Shown here: positions 1-7,194 of the stretch, piece by piece | How positions within the stretch are numbered: position 1 is the first letter of the stretch | Layout: each line of letters starts with the position of its first letter | NCBI GenBank assembly: GCA_045124465.1 | Contig: JBGVLV010000037.1 | Span: 1-9,628, forward strand | From: Scatosoma sp045124465 | GTDB taxonomy: Bacteria; Bacillota; Clostridia; Christensenellales; Borkfalkiaceae | Direction of reading: 5' to 3' | DNA: 9,628 nt | Notes under the pieces: generated by a model | The model's input: only the letters and a program-made list of their open reading frames with translations | The model's database searches: none | Told to the model about the DNA's origin: nothing | Position numbers and translations under genes: made by a program

Positions 1-545
1 ACGCCGCTATGGCTCTAATTAAAAATGACATACAATATACCATAAAGTTTGCGACTGAAAATAAGGAAGAGTTTATGTGTATTCTAAAAGAACGAGCGAA
101 AGCCAAAAGCAAACGTGAGTTAGCATCGTATATTGATGGTAAAGAGCAAGCAGAAAAGCGCATAAAAGCACTTGATAAAATTATCCAAAACCTTTATGAA
201 GATAAGGTTGCAGGAAAAATCTCCGAAGAACGCTATATGAGAATGAGCGATAACTATGAAGCCGAGCAAAAGTCGTTGACCGAAAGGCTCAATTACCTAA
301 AGGCAGAAATAGAAAAAGCCAAAACCCAATATGATAATATACATAGGTTTATGGCTATCGTTAAAAAATATAGTGATTTTGACGAGATAACACCTGAAAT
401 CTTACGAGCTTTCGTGGATAAAGTAATTATACACGAAAAAGTAAAGGTTGACGGACGTTATGTTCACACAATAGAAATTATATATAACTTTGTCGAAGCC
501 ATAGATTTACCTGACTTCGATGCACATTTAAGAGAAGAAAACTAA
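1..545 (+). CDS. Large serine recombinase, C-terminal fragment (5' end outside window)
   Basis: The reading frame is open from the first base, so the ATG at 9 is probably internal. About 180 residues are visible. They form a long charged helical stretch (about residues 25-115 counted from that ATG, rich in K/E/R with heptad-like leucines and isoleucines), then a small terminal domain with the segments FDEITPEILRAFVDKVIIHE and YVHTIEIIYNF. This is the typical end of Tn4451/TndX-type large serine recombinases: the coiled-coil of the DNA-binding region followed by a DUF4368-like tail. The catalytic serine domain would lie upstream of the window. Such enzymes excise and integrate mobile elements at att sites and are often encoded at one end of the element. 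The AT-rich codon use differs sharply from the GC-rich genes that follow, which indicates transfer. Whether the full gene is intact cannot be seen. Confidence 0.82.
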   Translation, partial: AAMALIKNDIQYTIKFATENKEEFMCILKERAKAKSKRELASYIDGKEQAEKRIKALDKIIQNLYEDKVAGKISEERYMRMSDNYEAEQKSLTERLNYLKAEIEKAKTQYDNIHRFMAIVKKYSDFDEITPEILRAFVDKVIIHEKVKVDGRYVHTIEIIYNFVEAIDLPDFDAHLREEN

Positions 546-558
546 ATAGAATGAGAAA

Positions 559-581
559 AGGCGTGGCATCATGCCACGCCT
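559..581. terminator. Perfect 10-bp hairpin after the recombinase
   Basis: AGGCGTGGCA (559-568) and TGCCACGCCT (572-581) are perfect inverted repeats around a 3-base loop, starting 14 bases after the recombinase stop codon. There is no U-run on the plus-strand side. On the minus strand the stem is followed by a short TTTT, so it could act weakly in either direction. It is most likely the transcription end of the mobile element. It could instead belong to an attachment region. Confidence 0.5.
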
Positions 582-603
582 GACTCTTCAAAGACAGCAC
601 CTA

Positions 604-647
604 CCGCAAAAAATCCCTATGGGAAGAGCGGTAATTCCCGCTTTTTT
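604..647. terminator. Overlapping hairpins with T6 on both strands, likely bidirectional terminator
   Basis: On the plus strand AGCGG (627-631) pairs with CCGCT (638-642) and runs into TTTTTT (642-647), a short intrinsic terminator for rightward transcription. On the minus strand TCCC/GGGA (621-624 with 614-617) is followed by T6 (complement of 608-613), and CCGC (604-607) can also pair with GCGG (628-631). The site lies between the convergent recombinase and ROK kinase genes, where a two-way terminator is expected. The stems are short, so strength is uncertain. Confidence 0.5.
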
Positions 648-661
648 ATCTTTTTCTTGCC

Positions 662-1612
662 TTACATCCAAAGCGCCGCCGCGCCGAGCACGCCCGCGTC
701 GTTGCCGAGCGTCGCCGTCAGGATCTTGACCTGCGGTCCGCGTTTGCCCGCGAAAATTTCTTTGTCCATCAACGCTTGCAAAGGTTTTACGAGATTGTCG
801 CCCTGCGCGCACACCCCGCCGCCGAGCAGGATCGCCTCGGGTCGGAACTCGTTCGCAAGATTGACAAGCCCCACGCCGAGTTTCTCGATATAGTTTTCCA
901 CGACCTTTTTCGCCGATCCGTCGCAGTCTTTATAGTCGAACGCGGTCTTGCCCGTCACGTTCTCCGTCGAACCGATCTCCCACATTTTACTGTCCTTATC
1001 CGCCTCCATCGCGCGTTTGGTGTCGCGAATGAGCGCCGTCGCCGAGGCGTACGCCTCCAAACAGCCCTTGCGCCCGCATGTGCATTGCTCGCCGCCCGCG
1101 ACGATGACGCTATGCCCAAGCTCCGCACCCGCCGAGCGCGTACCCTCGAACAGCCTTCCGTCGATAACGATCCCGCCGCCTACGCCCGTGCCGAGCGTGA
1201 CGAGAATGGTGTTTTCATAATCCTTACCGCACCCGAACTTGGTCTCGCCGAGCGCCGCGACGTTCGCGTCGTTGGCGATCTTTACGGGTACGCCCAGCCG
1301 TTTCTCGATCTCCGCGGCGATCTCGAAACGTTCGAACCGCAAATTCCCCGCGAACACGACTACGCCGTTCGCGCTGTCGATCAGACCGGGTACGCCCATA
1401 CCCAAACCGCAGATATCTGAAGTCGTCAAAGAGAGCTTTTCCAAAAGCTTGCGCGAAAGCGCGACGATATTCTCCACGACGTGCAGACCGCCCTCCAACT
1501 TCTCCGTGGGCGTTTTGTCGATAGCCAAAAGCGCGCCCGTACCGTCTACGATACCGCCTTTGATGAACGTACCGCCGAGGTCGATGCCGATATAATATTT
1601 CCGTTCTTTCAT
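662..1612 (-). CDS. glcK: ROK-family glucokinase
   Basis: This is a 316-residue cytoplasmic sugar kinase of the ROK family, which phosphorylates glucose with ATP to glucose-6-phosphate; length is normal for the family. Visible motifs in order are the N-terminal phosphate loop GIDLGGT (9-15), GMGVPG (about 71-76), the catalytic Asp in NDANVAALGE (D115), the second phosphate loop GTGVGGG (141-147), ELGHS (H167), and the zinc motif CTCGRKGCLE (C177, C179, C184) that marks ROK proteins. No N-terminal helix-turn-helix is present, so it is a kinase rather than a ROK repressor. The start is supported by AGGAG at 1619-1623, six bases upstream. It follows the PolC-like gene by only 19 bases and is the last gene of the minus-strand run. 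Glucose is inferred from the family; another hexose, such as N-acetylmannosamine, is possible. Confidence 0.9.
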   Translation of the reverse strand: MKERKYYIGIDLGGTFIKGGIVDGTGALLAIDKTPTEKLEGGLHVVENIVALSRKLLEKLSLTTSDICGLGMGVPGLIDSANGVVVFAGNLRFERFEIAAEIEKRLGVPVKIANDANVAALGETKFGCGKDYENTILVTLGTGVGGGIVIDGRLFEGTRSAGAELGHSVIVAGGEQCTCGRKGCLEAYASATALIRDTKRAMEADKDSKMWEIGSTENVTGKTAFDYKDCDGSAKKVVENYIEKLGVGLVNLANEFRPEAILLGGGVCAQGDNLVKPLQALMDKEIFAGKRGPQVKILTATLGNDAGVLGAAALWM

Positions 1613-1631
1613 ATAATACTCCTGTATTTTG

Positions 1632-3203
1632 TTAATCGGGAAGTTTCCCTTTCGTTTTGATAAATTCGATAAATATTTTCGCCGTCACGCTCGCGTCGTC
1701 GAACGCGCGGTGGTGATTGAATGTGAATCCGTAATAGTCCGCGACCGTGTTGAGCTTGTAATTGCTTATCTTGCCGCGCAAGATGTCCTGCGCGAGGGTC
1801 AACGTATCGAACTGCCGCTGATCGAACATATACCCGTTCTGTTCGCCGTAGTACTGCACGAACCGATAGTCGAACGTAACGTTATGTCCGACGAGATACG
1901 CTCCGTCCGTGAACTTGTAAAAATCCGCGATCGCCTGTTCGATCGTCGGCGCGCCGATAAGCATAGAATCGGTTATCCCCGTCAGTTCGACGATCTCCCG
2001 CGACAACCGCTCGTCGCACGCGACGAAGGTGGAGAACTTCTCCGCGATCTCCCCGCCCACGATCTTTACCGCGCCGATCTCGATGATCTTGTCCATTCTG
2101 CCCATCGCGGGTTGGTTGTTCAGACCCGTCGTTTCGAGATCGAATACGACGAACGTATGCTTTTTCAAGTCCTCTGGTTTTTCCATACTGTCGAAAAATC
2201 CCGCTTGCGTATAGTCTACGTACGGTTCGGGGAACACGGTGTGGTAGAACTTCGGCACGGGTTTTCCCTTCCTCGCCTCCGGCTCGAACCCTTCGGGAGG
2301 CGCGCCGTAATTGAGCTTTTGCGCCTTGAAAAACCGACTGCCTTTGAATTCCTCATTCGCGCCCAGGATCACGATCTTGTCCCCCGTCTTGATCTCGCGC
2401 ACCTTGTCGATCGTCGCTTTCTTGGGGAAATAGGTCGTCCTGATCGCGCCCGAACCGTCGGAAACCGCCAACGCGAACCGAACGCGCTGTTCGTCCTCGC
2501 CCGTCTTTTCGTTATGTTTTACGTACGGTTTTTCCTCGATAAAGGTCACCGTGCCGCAGACCGCGAACGCGCCCTCTTCGCCCGCGCTGTCCGCCATATA
2601 TACGGCGTATTTGGGTATCTCGTCCGCGCCGTCTATCTTCTCGAACCCGCAGATAGGGAAACGCCGTACCTCCGTCGCGATCTCCTCTTCCGTTTCGGGT
2701 ATCTCTTCGAGCAACGACGCGTCGGGGGCTTGCTTTTCCACGATCCGCACGTTCCCGTAAAACGTACCGCAAAACCCGCTCGAAAGGTAGGCGCTCACGT
2801 CGTCGAGTATCTTTCCCGACGAGAACAAAGACTGTTCGCCCGAGGCGATATCCACGTAGAAATGCGCGCCGCTTTGCAGCATTTCCACCTCTATGTTCTT
2901 CTCCTCCATAAACGCCGCCGCCGCGGGGAATTTGAGGCTCACGTATTCGTATATCTTCTTTTTGAGTATCTCCGCGTCGGGCACGCGCTTGACGATCTTC
3001 GTCCGCGCCGAAAACCCGCTCGGCAAAAACGCCTCGGACTCCGTCCGCGCTTTCGCCTCCTCCGCCGCCGAATACGTTCTGTCCGTCACGAGGAAAAACT
3101 CCGCCGTTTTCTCCCGCCGCGACACCGTGATCCCGCAAAGGATCGCGTTTTTCAGCCCGTCAAGGGCGCGTATCCGTTCCAAATACTCTTGCACTCTACT
3201 CAT
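1632..3203 (-). CDS. Short PolC-like protein: N-terminal region, OB fold and DEDDh 3'-5' exonuclease, no polymerase
   Basis: The protein has 523 residues. The C-terminal third (about 348-520) is a complete DEDDh exonuclease of the DnaQ/PolC proofreading type: FDLETTG supplies D355 and E357, VGHNVTFDYRF supplies D445, and HHRAFDDA supplies H498 and D503. Residues about 205-300 look like an OB-fold nucleic-acid-binding domain (CGTVTFIEEKPYV, then GDKIVILG and FFKAQKLNYG). Residues 1-200 are diverged and resemble the N-terminal region of PolC only in general layout. PolC proteins are around 1400 residues with NTD, OB, PHP split by the exonuclease, then polymerase. Here only about 47 residues join OB and exonuclease, and the protein stops soon after the exonuclease. 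The gene overlaps the ispG stop by eight bases, the place polC takes in many Clostridia. It is likely a 3'-5' DNA exonuclease in replication or repair. Its catalytic residues are intact, so it does not look like a decayed pseudogene. Exonuclease call is firm; descent from polC is inference. Confidence 0.82.
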   Translation of the reverse strand: MSRVQEYLERIRALDGLKNAILCGITVSRREKTAEFFLVTDRTYSAAEEAKARTESEAFLPSGFSARTKIVKRVPDAEILKKKIYEYVSLKFPAAAAFMEEKNIEVEMLQSGAHFYVDIASGEQSLFSSGKILDDVSAYLSSGFCGTFYGNVRIVEKQAPDASLLEEIPETEEEIATEVRRFPICGFEKIDGADEIPKYAVYMADSAGEEGAFAVCGTVTFIEEKPYVKHNEKTGEDEQRVRFALAVSDGSGAIRTTYFPKKATIDKVREIKTGDKIVILGANEEFKGSRFFKAQKLNYGAPPEGFEPEARKGKPVPKFYHTVFPEPYVDYTQAGFFDSMEKPEDLKKHTFVVFDLETTGLNNQPAMGRMDKIIEIGAVKIVGGEIAEKFSTFVACDERLSREIVELTGITDSMLIGAPTIEQAIADFYKFTDGAYLVGHNVTFDYRFVQYYGEQNGYMFDQRQFDTLTLAQDILRGKISNYKLNTVADYYGFTFNHHRAFDDASVTAKIFIEFIKTKGKLPD

Positions 3204-4245
3204 CTAACAATACCCGTATTTCCTTGAAAAATTCCTCTTCCGCGTCTTTCGCCGCCACTTTTTTAAACGGCTCGCCCTTTTTGAATATCAGGCACGCGCC
3301 GTTCCCGCCCGCAATGCCGAGGTCGGCGTCTTTCGCCTCGCCCGGACCGTTCACAACGCAACCCATCACCGCGAGCTTCGCGCGCTTTTTATACCGTTTG
3401 ACAAACTCCGTCACCTTTTCCGCAAGCGCCATGCTCTCCCACGCGCACCGACCGCAGGTCGGACAGGAAACGACTTCCACGAACTCCTCGTCCAAACCGC
3501 ACGAACGCAGGATAAGCCGCGCCGCCTCCACTTCTTTCACGGGATCGTCGGTGAGCGAAACGCGGATCGTGTCGCCGATCCCGTCGAGCAAAAGACTGCC
3601 GATCCCGATCGCGCTTTTCACAACGCCCGCCGCCGTCGTTCCCGCCTCCGTCACGCCGAGGTGCAGAGGATAGTCCGTCTTTTGGGAAAGCAATCTGTAC
3701 GCTTTCACGGTCAGAGGCACGGAAGAGGCTTTGACGGAGATCGCAATGTCGTTTACCCCGAATTTTTCCAAAATGCCCACGTTATAGAGCGCGCTCTCGA
3801 CGAGCGAATACTCGTTTTTACCGTACTTTTCGAGGAAATTCTTCTCGATACTTCCCGTATTCGAGCCGACCCGAACGGGTATCTTGTGCGCTTTCACGCA
3901 ATCCGCCACGTATTTTATTTCCTTTTCCCCGCCGATATTGCCGGGATTGATACGCACTTTGTCCGCGCCGTTCTCGATCGCTTGAACTGCGAGTTTGGGC
4001 GAAAAATGAATATCGGCGACCAACGGCAACCGTATTTTTTCAACGACCTTTTTAAGCGCGGCCGCGTCCGCCTCGTCGCTTATCGCCACGCGCACGATCT
4101 CGCAACCCGCGTTTTCAAGCCGAGATATTTGCTCGACCGTCTTTTCCACGTCCGCCGTTTTCGTCGTCGTCATCGATTGAATTTTTACGCTTGCCCCGCC
4201 GCCGACCGCTACGCCGCCGACAAGGATCTGTTTCGTCGTTTTCAT
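3196..4245 (-). CDS. ispG: 4-hydroxy-3-methylbut-2-enyl diphosphate synthase (IspG/GcpE)
   Basis: IspG is the [4Fe-4S] enzyme of the MEP pathway that reductively converts methylerythritol cyclodiphosphate to HMBPP. The 349-residue product has the expected TIM-barrel segments (VADIHFSP, KVRINPGN, PVRVGSNTGS, HLGVTEAG, DTIRVSL) and the cluster ligands C261 and C264 in CPTCGR, C296 in MGCVVNGPGE, and E303. The spacing of these four matches E. coli C270, C273, C305 and E312. The reading frame is open for 34 more codons upstream, but those run into repeat copy A. MKTTKQILVGG aligns with the usual IspG start, so 4245 is chosen even though its ribosome binding site is weak (only GGAAA about seven bases upstream). 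Its end overlaps the PolC-like gene by eight bases, so the two are probably translationally coupled. Confidence 0.95.
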   Translation of the reverse strand: MKTTKQILVGGVAVGGGASVKIQSMTTTKTADVEKTVEQISRLENAGCEIVRVAISDEADAAALKKVVEKIRLPLVADIHFSPKLAVQAIENGADKVRINPGNIGGEKEIKYVADCVKAHKIPVRVGSNTGSIEKNFLEKYGKNEYSLVESALYNVGILEKFGVNDIAISVKASSVPLTVKAYRLLSQKTDYPLHLGVTEAGTTAAGVVKSAIGIGSLLLDGIGDTIRVSLTDDPVKEVEAARLILRSCGLDEEFVEVVSCPTCGRCAWESMALAEKVTEFVKRYKKRAKLAVMGCVVNGPGEAKDADLGIAGGNGACLIFKKGEPFKKVAAKDAEEEFFKEIRVLLDE

Positions 4246-4280
4246 TGTTTTATTTCCATTATGTTTGATTTGCACACCCG

Positions 4281-4383
4281 TTCGATACAGAACGCCGCCC
4301 GTCGAACGATTTTCGAACGCCCGTCGAAATTCGATCCAGTACGCCACTCGTCGAAATTCGATCCAGTACGCCGCCCGTCGAAA
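4281..4383 (+). repeat. 27-nt tandem array in repeat copy A
   Basis: Units are 4281-4307, 4308-4329 (shortened to 22 nt and diverged), 4330-4356 and 4357-4383. Each full unit begins TTCGAT, continues CCAGTACGCC or ACAGAACGCC, and ends CGTCGAA. Units three and four differ at only two positions, which suggests recent duplication. There are no unique spacers, so this is not a CRISPR array. Confidence 0.85.
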
Positions 4384-4448
4384 GGCTTAAATGCGAGTAA
4401 GACGAGGAGAGCGCGGATTTCCCGACGGGAGCGTACTTATCCGTACGT
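4374..4448 (+). ncRNA. Candidate structured RNA core, copy A
   Basis: Stem 1 pairs CCCGTCG (4374-4380) with CGACGGG (4423-4429), extended by AAA with TTT across a CC bulge. It encloses a highly conserved loop beginning GGCTTAAATGCGAGTAAG. Stem 2 pairs GCGTAC (4431-4436) with GTACGT (4443-4448) around a six-base loop. Comparison with copy B shows compensatory changes in stem 2. Transcription is not shown by the sequence alone. Confidence 0.4.
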
Positions 4449-4504
4449 GACCGAGGGAAAGCGCACCTTCGACGAAGTATTACGAAGTATATAAAGCGTT
4501 CCTC

Positions 4505-4954
4505 TTATTTTTTCATCATCTGTTTCAGCTCCGACATAAACGACGATAAATCTTTGAACGAGCGGTAGACGGAGGCGTAGCGTACGTACGCGACTTCGTC
4601 CACTTTTTTGAGCCGCTCCATCACCATTTCGCCGATGGCTTTCGTCGTGATCTCGCTTTCCATACTGTTGTAGACCTGCTTAGAAATATCCGCTACCATA
4701 TCGTCGATGACGGACATCGGCACGGGTCGTTTTTCACAGGACTTGATGATACCGTTGCGTATCTTCTCCGCATTGAACGACTCCCGCGTACCGTTGTTCT
4801 TCACGACCAGAACGGGCGTGACTTCGATGGTCTCGTACGTAGTGAACCGCCGTCCGCAGCCCGTACATTCCCTGCGCCGCCGTATCGTTCTGTCGTCGGC
4901 AGACCGCGAATCCACCACCTTGCTTTCCGTACAGTCGCAATATAAACATTTCAT
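4505..4954 (-). CDS. nrdR: Transcriptional repressor NrdR
   Basis: NrdR represses ribonucleotide reductase genes in response to the ATP/dATP balance. The product is 149 residues, normal for the family. An N-terminal zinc ribbon is formed by C3 and C6 (MKCLYC) and C30 and C33 (CTGC), followed by an arginine-rich turn (TIRRRRE) and an ATP-cone domain (about 46-136, with VKNNGTRESFNAEKI at its start and VAYVRYASVYRSF near its end). The ATG at 4954 gives the canonical MKCxYC start. A GTG at 4963 is in frame but sits only two bases from the GGAGG, too close. The usual Pro after MKC is Leu here. It lies 51 bases after rarA, and repeat copy A begins right after its stop codon. No ribonucleotide reductase gene is in the window. 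Confidence 0.95.
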   Translation of the reverse strand: MKCLYCDCTESKVVDSRSADDRTIRRRRECTGCGRRFTTYETIEVTPVLVVKNNGTRESFNAEKIRNGIIKSCEKRPVPMSVIDDMVADISKQVYNSMESEITTKAIGEMVMERLKKVDEVAYVRYASVYRSFKDLSSFMSELKQMMKK

Positions 4955-4965
4955 AACTCTCACGC

Positions 4966-4970
4966 CCTCC
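4966..4970 (-). promoter_or_regulatory. Ribosome binding site of nrdR
   Basis: GGAGG on the minus strand is 11 bases before the ATG at 4954 and two bases before the in-frame GTG at 4963. The spacing and the NrdR family N-terminus both favour the ATG. Confidence 0.55.
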
Positions 4971-5005
4971 CTTTTTCATCGCGTACACGGTATGCCCGTT
5001 CGCGG

Positions 5006-6313
5006 TTATTTCTTTTTTCCTTTGCGCTTGCGTATCTCGGCGACTTCCTTTTCGTAGCCCCGATCGCTCGGCGCGTAATAGATTTTGTCTTTGAGCGAAT
5101 CGGGCAGATACTGCTGTTCCACGTACCCGCCGTAGTCGTGCGGATATTTGTATTTCGCGCTCTGCGCCTTGTCCTCTTTGCTCCCGAAACTGTTGTCTTT
5201 GAGATAGGGCGGAACGTTGTCGTCGCGCGCCTCCCGCGCGTCCGCTTTCGCCGCGTACATAGCCGTCACCACCGAGTTGCTCTTTTCCGCCTCGCATACG
5301 TATATAATCGCCTCGGACAGCGGGATCATCGCCTCGGGATACCCGATCTTTTCCAGCGCGTACATCGCCGAAGTCGCCACCTGCAACGCACGCGGGTCCG
5401 CCATGCCCACGTCCTCCGCCGAATGTACGACGAGCCGACGGGCAACGAGCATCGGATCGCAACCGCCCTCGATGAGCCGCATCGCGTAATAGAGCGCGGC
5501 GTTCGCGTCGCTGCCGCGCAACGATTTACAGAACGCGGACAGGAAATCGTAATAAGAATCCTCGTTGTAGGAAAGCGCCTTGCGCTGAATGGACTGTTCC
5601 GCGTCGGCGAGGGTGATACGCACTTTCCCCGTTTCGTCGGGTTCGGTCGTCATGGCCGCAAGCTCCAACGCGTTATACGCCGAACGGAGATCCCCGCCCG
5701 CCATATTCGCGATATGCTCGATCGCCTCGTCGTCCGCCGTCACGTTCTGTTTCCCAAGCCCTTTGTGACGGCTCTTCAACGCACCGCGGAGCGCACCGAC
5801 AATATCTTCTTTCGTCAGGCGCTTGAACTCGAACACGCGGCAACGGGACACGATCGCGGGGGTCATCGCCGCATACGGGTTCTCCGTCGTCGAGCCGATG
5901 AAAACGATCGTTCCCTGCTCGATCGCGGGCAGGAGGGAATCGCTCTGCGTTTTGTTGAAACGGTGACACTCGTCTAATAATAAATAGGTACGCTTGTTGT
6001 ACAGTTTGAGGTTTTCCCGCGCCGTTTCCACCGCTTTCTTCACGTCCGCGACTCCCGCGTTGACGGCGTTGAGCTTGATGAACTCCCCGTTCGTACGGAG
6101 CGCGACGATATTCGCGAGCGTGGTCTTGCCACAACCGGGCGGGCCCCAAAAAATACAGCTCCCCAAACGGTCGGTCGCGATCGCGCGGCGAAGGAGCGAG
6201 CCTTCGGCTACGATATGTTTCTGACCGATAAATTCGTCCAGAGAGTTGGCGCGCATACGCTCGGCAAGCGGTTTCGCCGTTTCTTCGTGATTGTTGAAAT
6301 CAAACAGATCCAT
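5006..6313 (-). CDS. rarA: Replication-associated recombination protein A (RarA/MgsA), AAA+ ATPase
   Basis: RarA acts at stalled replication forks and belongs to the clamp-loader-like AAA+ group. The 435-residue product has Walker A GPPGCGKTT (57-65), Walker B LLLDECHRF (D114, E115), sensor 1 GSTTENP (140-146) and the arginine finger in SRCRVF (R157). These are followed by the helical lid (about 165-260) and the C-terminal tetramerisation region with GGCDPMLVARRLV and EDVGMADP. Length and motif order are normal. The usual DEIHRFNK reads DECHRFNK here, a conservative variant. AGGAA lies about seven bases upstream of the ATG, inside the end of the patatin gene, from which it is separated by two bases, so the two are probably co-translated. 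The proline-rich PPYLKD and YKYPHDYGGYV segments near the end are typical of the family. Confidence 0.95.
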   Translation of the reverse strand: MDLFDFNNHEETAKPLAERMRANSLDEFIGQKHIVAEGSLLRRAIATDRLGSCIFWGPPGCGKTTLANIVALRTNGEFIKLNAVNAGVADVKKAVETARENLKLYNKRTYLLLDECHRFNKTQSDSLLPAIEQGTIVFIGSTTENPYAAMTPAIVSRCRVFEFKRLTKEDIVGALRGALKSRHKGLGKQNVTADDEAIEHIANMAGGDLRSAYNALELAAMTTEPDETGKVRITLADAEQSIQRKALSYNEDSYYDFLSAFCKSLRGSDANAALYYAMRLIEGGCDPMLVARRLVVHSAEDVGMADPRALQVATSAMYALEKIGYPEAMIPLSEAIIYVCEAEKSNSVVTAMYAAKADAREARDDNVPPYLKDNSFGSKEDKAQSAKYKYPHDYGGYVEQQYLPDSLKDKIYYAPSDRGYEKEVAEIRKRKGKKK

Positions 6314-6315
6314 TG

Positions 6316-7101
6316 TTATTTCCTAAGTTTTTCTTTGATCTTCGCGGCGTATTCCTTGCCGACCTCGTATCCCTTTTCCCGTGCGAAACGCACCTGTTTC
6401 AACGAATACTGGCTCATATCCCCGAGATCGGGTTCTATCCAGAAATCGATCTTATCCGCGAACTTTTCCCGCCTCGTCGCCGTGCGGTAGTTGTCCATAA
6501 CGTCTATCGTTTCGAGCAATACGCCGATCGTACTGGGACATTTTTCTTTCGTCGAACGCTGTCCCAACACGTCTACCGCCGCTACGACGTCCGCGCCCAT
6601 ATCCCGCACCTGCAAAAACGGCACGCGTTCGAGAATACCGCCGTCGATGAGCCGCATACCGTCTTTTTCCATCGGTCGGAAAATGGAAGGTATGCTCGAC
6701 GAGGCGACTACGCCGTCAAGTACTTTTCCTTCAGAAAATTCGACGACGGTTTGCGAGATCATATCCACCGCCACGCAACGGAAGGGTATTTTCAAATCGG
6801 AAAAATCCAAATCTCCGATATATTTTTCGAGCAGTTTCCGCACCTTGCGCGTATCGAACAACCCGCCCCGTCTGCCCGTGGGCGCGATGAGATCGAGCAA
6901 ACGCAATTTATACACCGCGGTTTCCATTTCCTCTATCGGAAAACCCGCCGCATACGCCGCGCCGATCACCGAACCCATCGAACTGCCCGTGATGAAATCG
7001 GGCTTTACGCCCTCTTCTTCCAACGCTTTCAAAAATCCGATATGCGCCACGCCGCGGCTGCCGCCCGCTCCGAGCGCAAGACCAAGCTTTTTCTTTTTCA
7101 T
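6316..7101 (-). CDS. Patatin-like phospholipase / serine esterase
   Basis: This is a 261-residue bacterial patatin-like hydrolase (RssA/YchK type) expected to cleave acyl esters of lipids with a Ser-Asp dyad. The oxyanion-hole loop is GAGGSRG (11-17), the nucleophile elbow is GSSMG (S41), and the second catalytic residue lies in LIDGG (D153). No signal peptide or membrane segment is seen, so it is cytoplasmic or membrane-peripheral. The ATG at 7101 is preferred over the TTG at 7110, because the AGGAG at 7111-7115 directly touches the TTG but is nine bases from the ATG. It ends two bases before rarA. Repeat copy B lies immediately upstream, between it and pheA. Substrate and physiological role cannot be read from the sequence. 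Confidence 0.88.
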   Translation of the reverse strand: MKKKKLGLALGAGGSRGVAHIGFLKALEEEGVKPDFITGSSMGSVIGAAYAAGFPIEEMETAVYKLRLLDLIAPTGRRGGLFDTRKVRKLLEKYIGDLDFSDLKIPFRCVAVDMISQTVVEFSEGKVLDGVVASSSIPSIFRPMEKDGMRLIDGGILERVPFLQVRDMGADVVAAVDVLGQRSTKEKCPSTIGVLLETIDVMDNYRTATRREKFADKIDFWIEPDLGDMSQYSLKQVRFAREKGYEVGKEYAAKIKEKLRK

Positions 7102-7110
7102 CACTTGCAA

Positions 7111-7115
7111 CTCCT
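7111..7115 (-). promoter_or_regulatory. Ribosome binding site of the patatin-like gene
   Basis: AGGAG on the minus strand is nine bases before the ATG at 7101. It leaves no spacer for the in-frame TTG at 7110, so it fixes the start at 7101. Confidence 0.75.
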
Positions 7116-7140
7116 AATTGTTCTATGTAGTATATGCGGT

Positions 7141-7194
7141 TTAGATACAGAACGCCGCCCGTCGAAGTCCGATACAGTACGCAGCCCGTCGAAA
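7141..7194 (+). repeat. 27-nt tandem units in repeat copy B
   Basis: The two units, 7141-7167 and 7168-7194, share GATACAG, ACGC and GCCCGTCGAA at the same spacing and match the copy A units. The second unit leads straight into the conserved core, as in copy A. Confidence 0.8.

Larger units (their letters stand above)
4281..4501 (+). repeat. Intergenic repeat, copy A (tandem units plus structured core)
   Basis: It fills the nrdR-ispG gap and matches copy B at 7141-7309. The most conserved blocks are 4377-4409 (31 of 33 bases identical to 7188-7220) and 4457-4501 (41 of 45 identical to 7265-7309). Between them the bases vary but the pairing is kept. The left part is a tandem array of about four 27-nt units. 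The right end lies three bases from the nrdR stop codon. Orientation is given as plus because the clearest G-U wobble in the shared hairpin is allowed only on that strand. Both flanking genes are on the minus strand. Confidence 0.85.

Noticed and set aside
1629..3227. 532-residue plus-strand reading frame opposite the PolC-like gene
   Set aside because: It has arginine/leucine-rich composition typical of an antisense shadow in GC-rich DNA. The minus-strand gene has intact catalytic motifs. The same applies to the long plus-strand frames opposite rarA, pheA and aroF.
4246..4347. 34-residue N-terminal extension of IspG
   Set aside because: It consists largely of repeat copy A read on the minus strand. 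The same VLYRTG-like peptide appears upstream of the patatin gene, where copy B lies. The family start MKTTKQILVGG at 4245 is preferred.
4281..4383. CRISPR array
   Set aside because: The 27-nt units are contiguous tandem repeats without unique spacers, and no cas genes are near.
4467..4487. CTTCG/CGAAG hairpin in the tail of the repeat
   Set aside because: The second arm is CGAAG in copy A but CGACG in copy B, so the pairing is not conserved.
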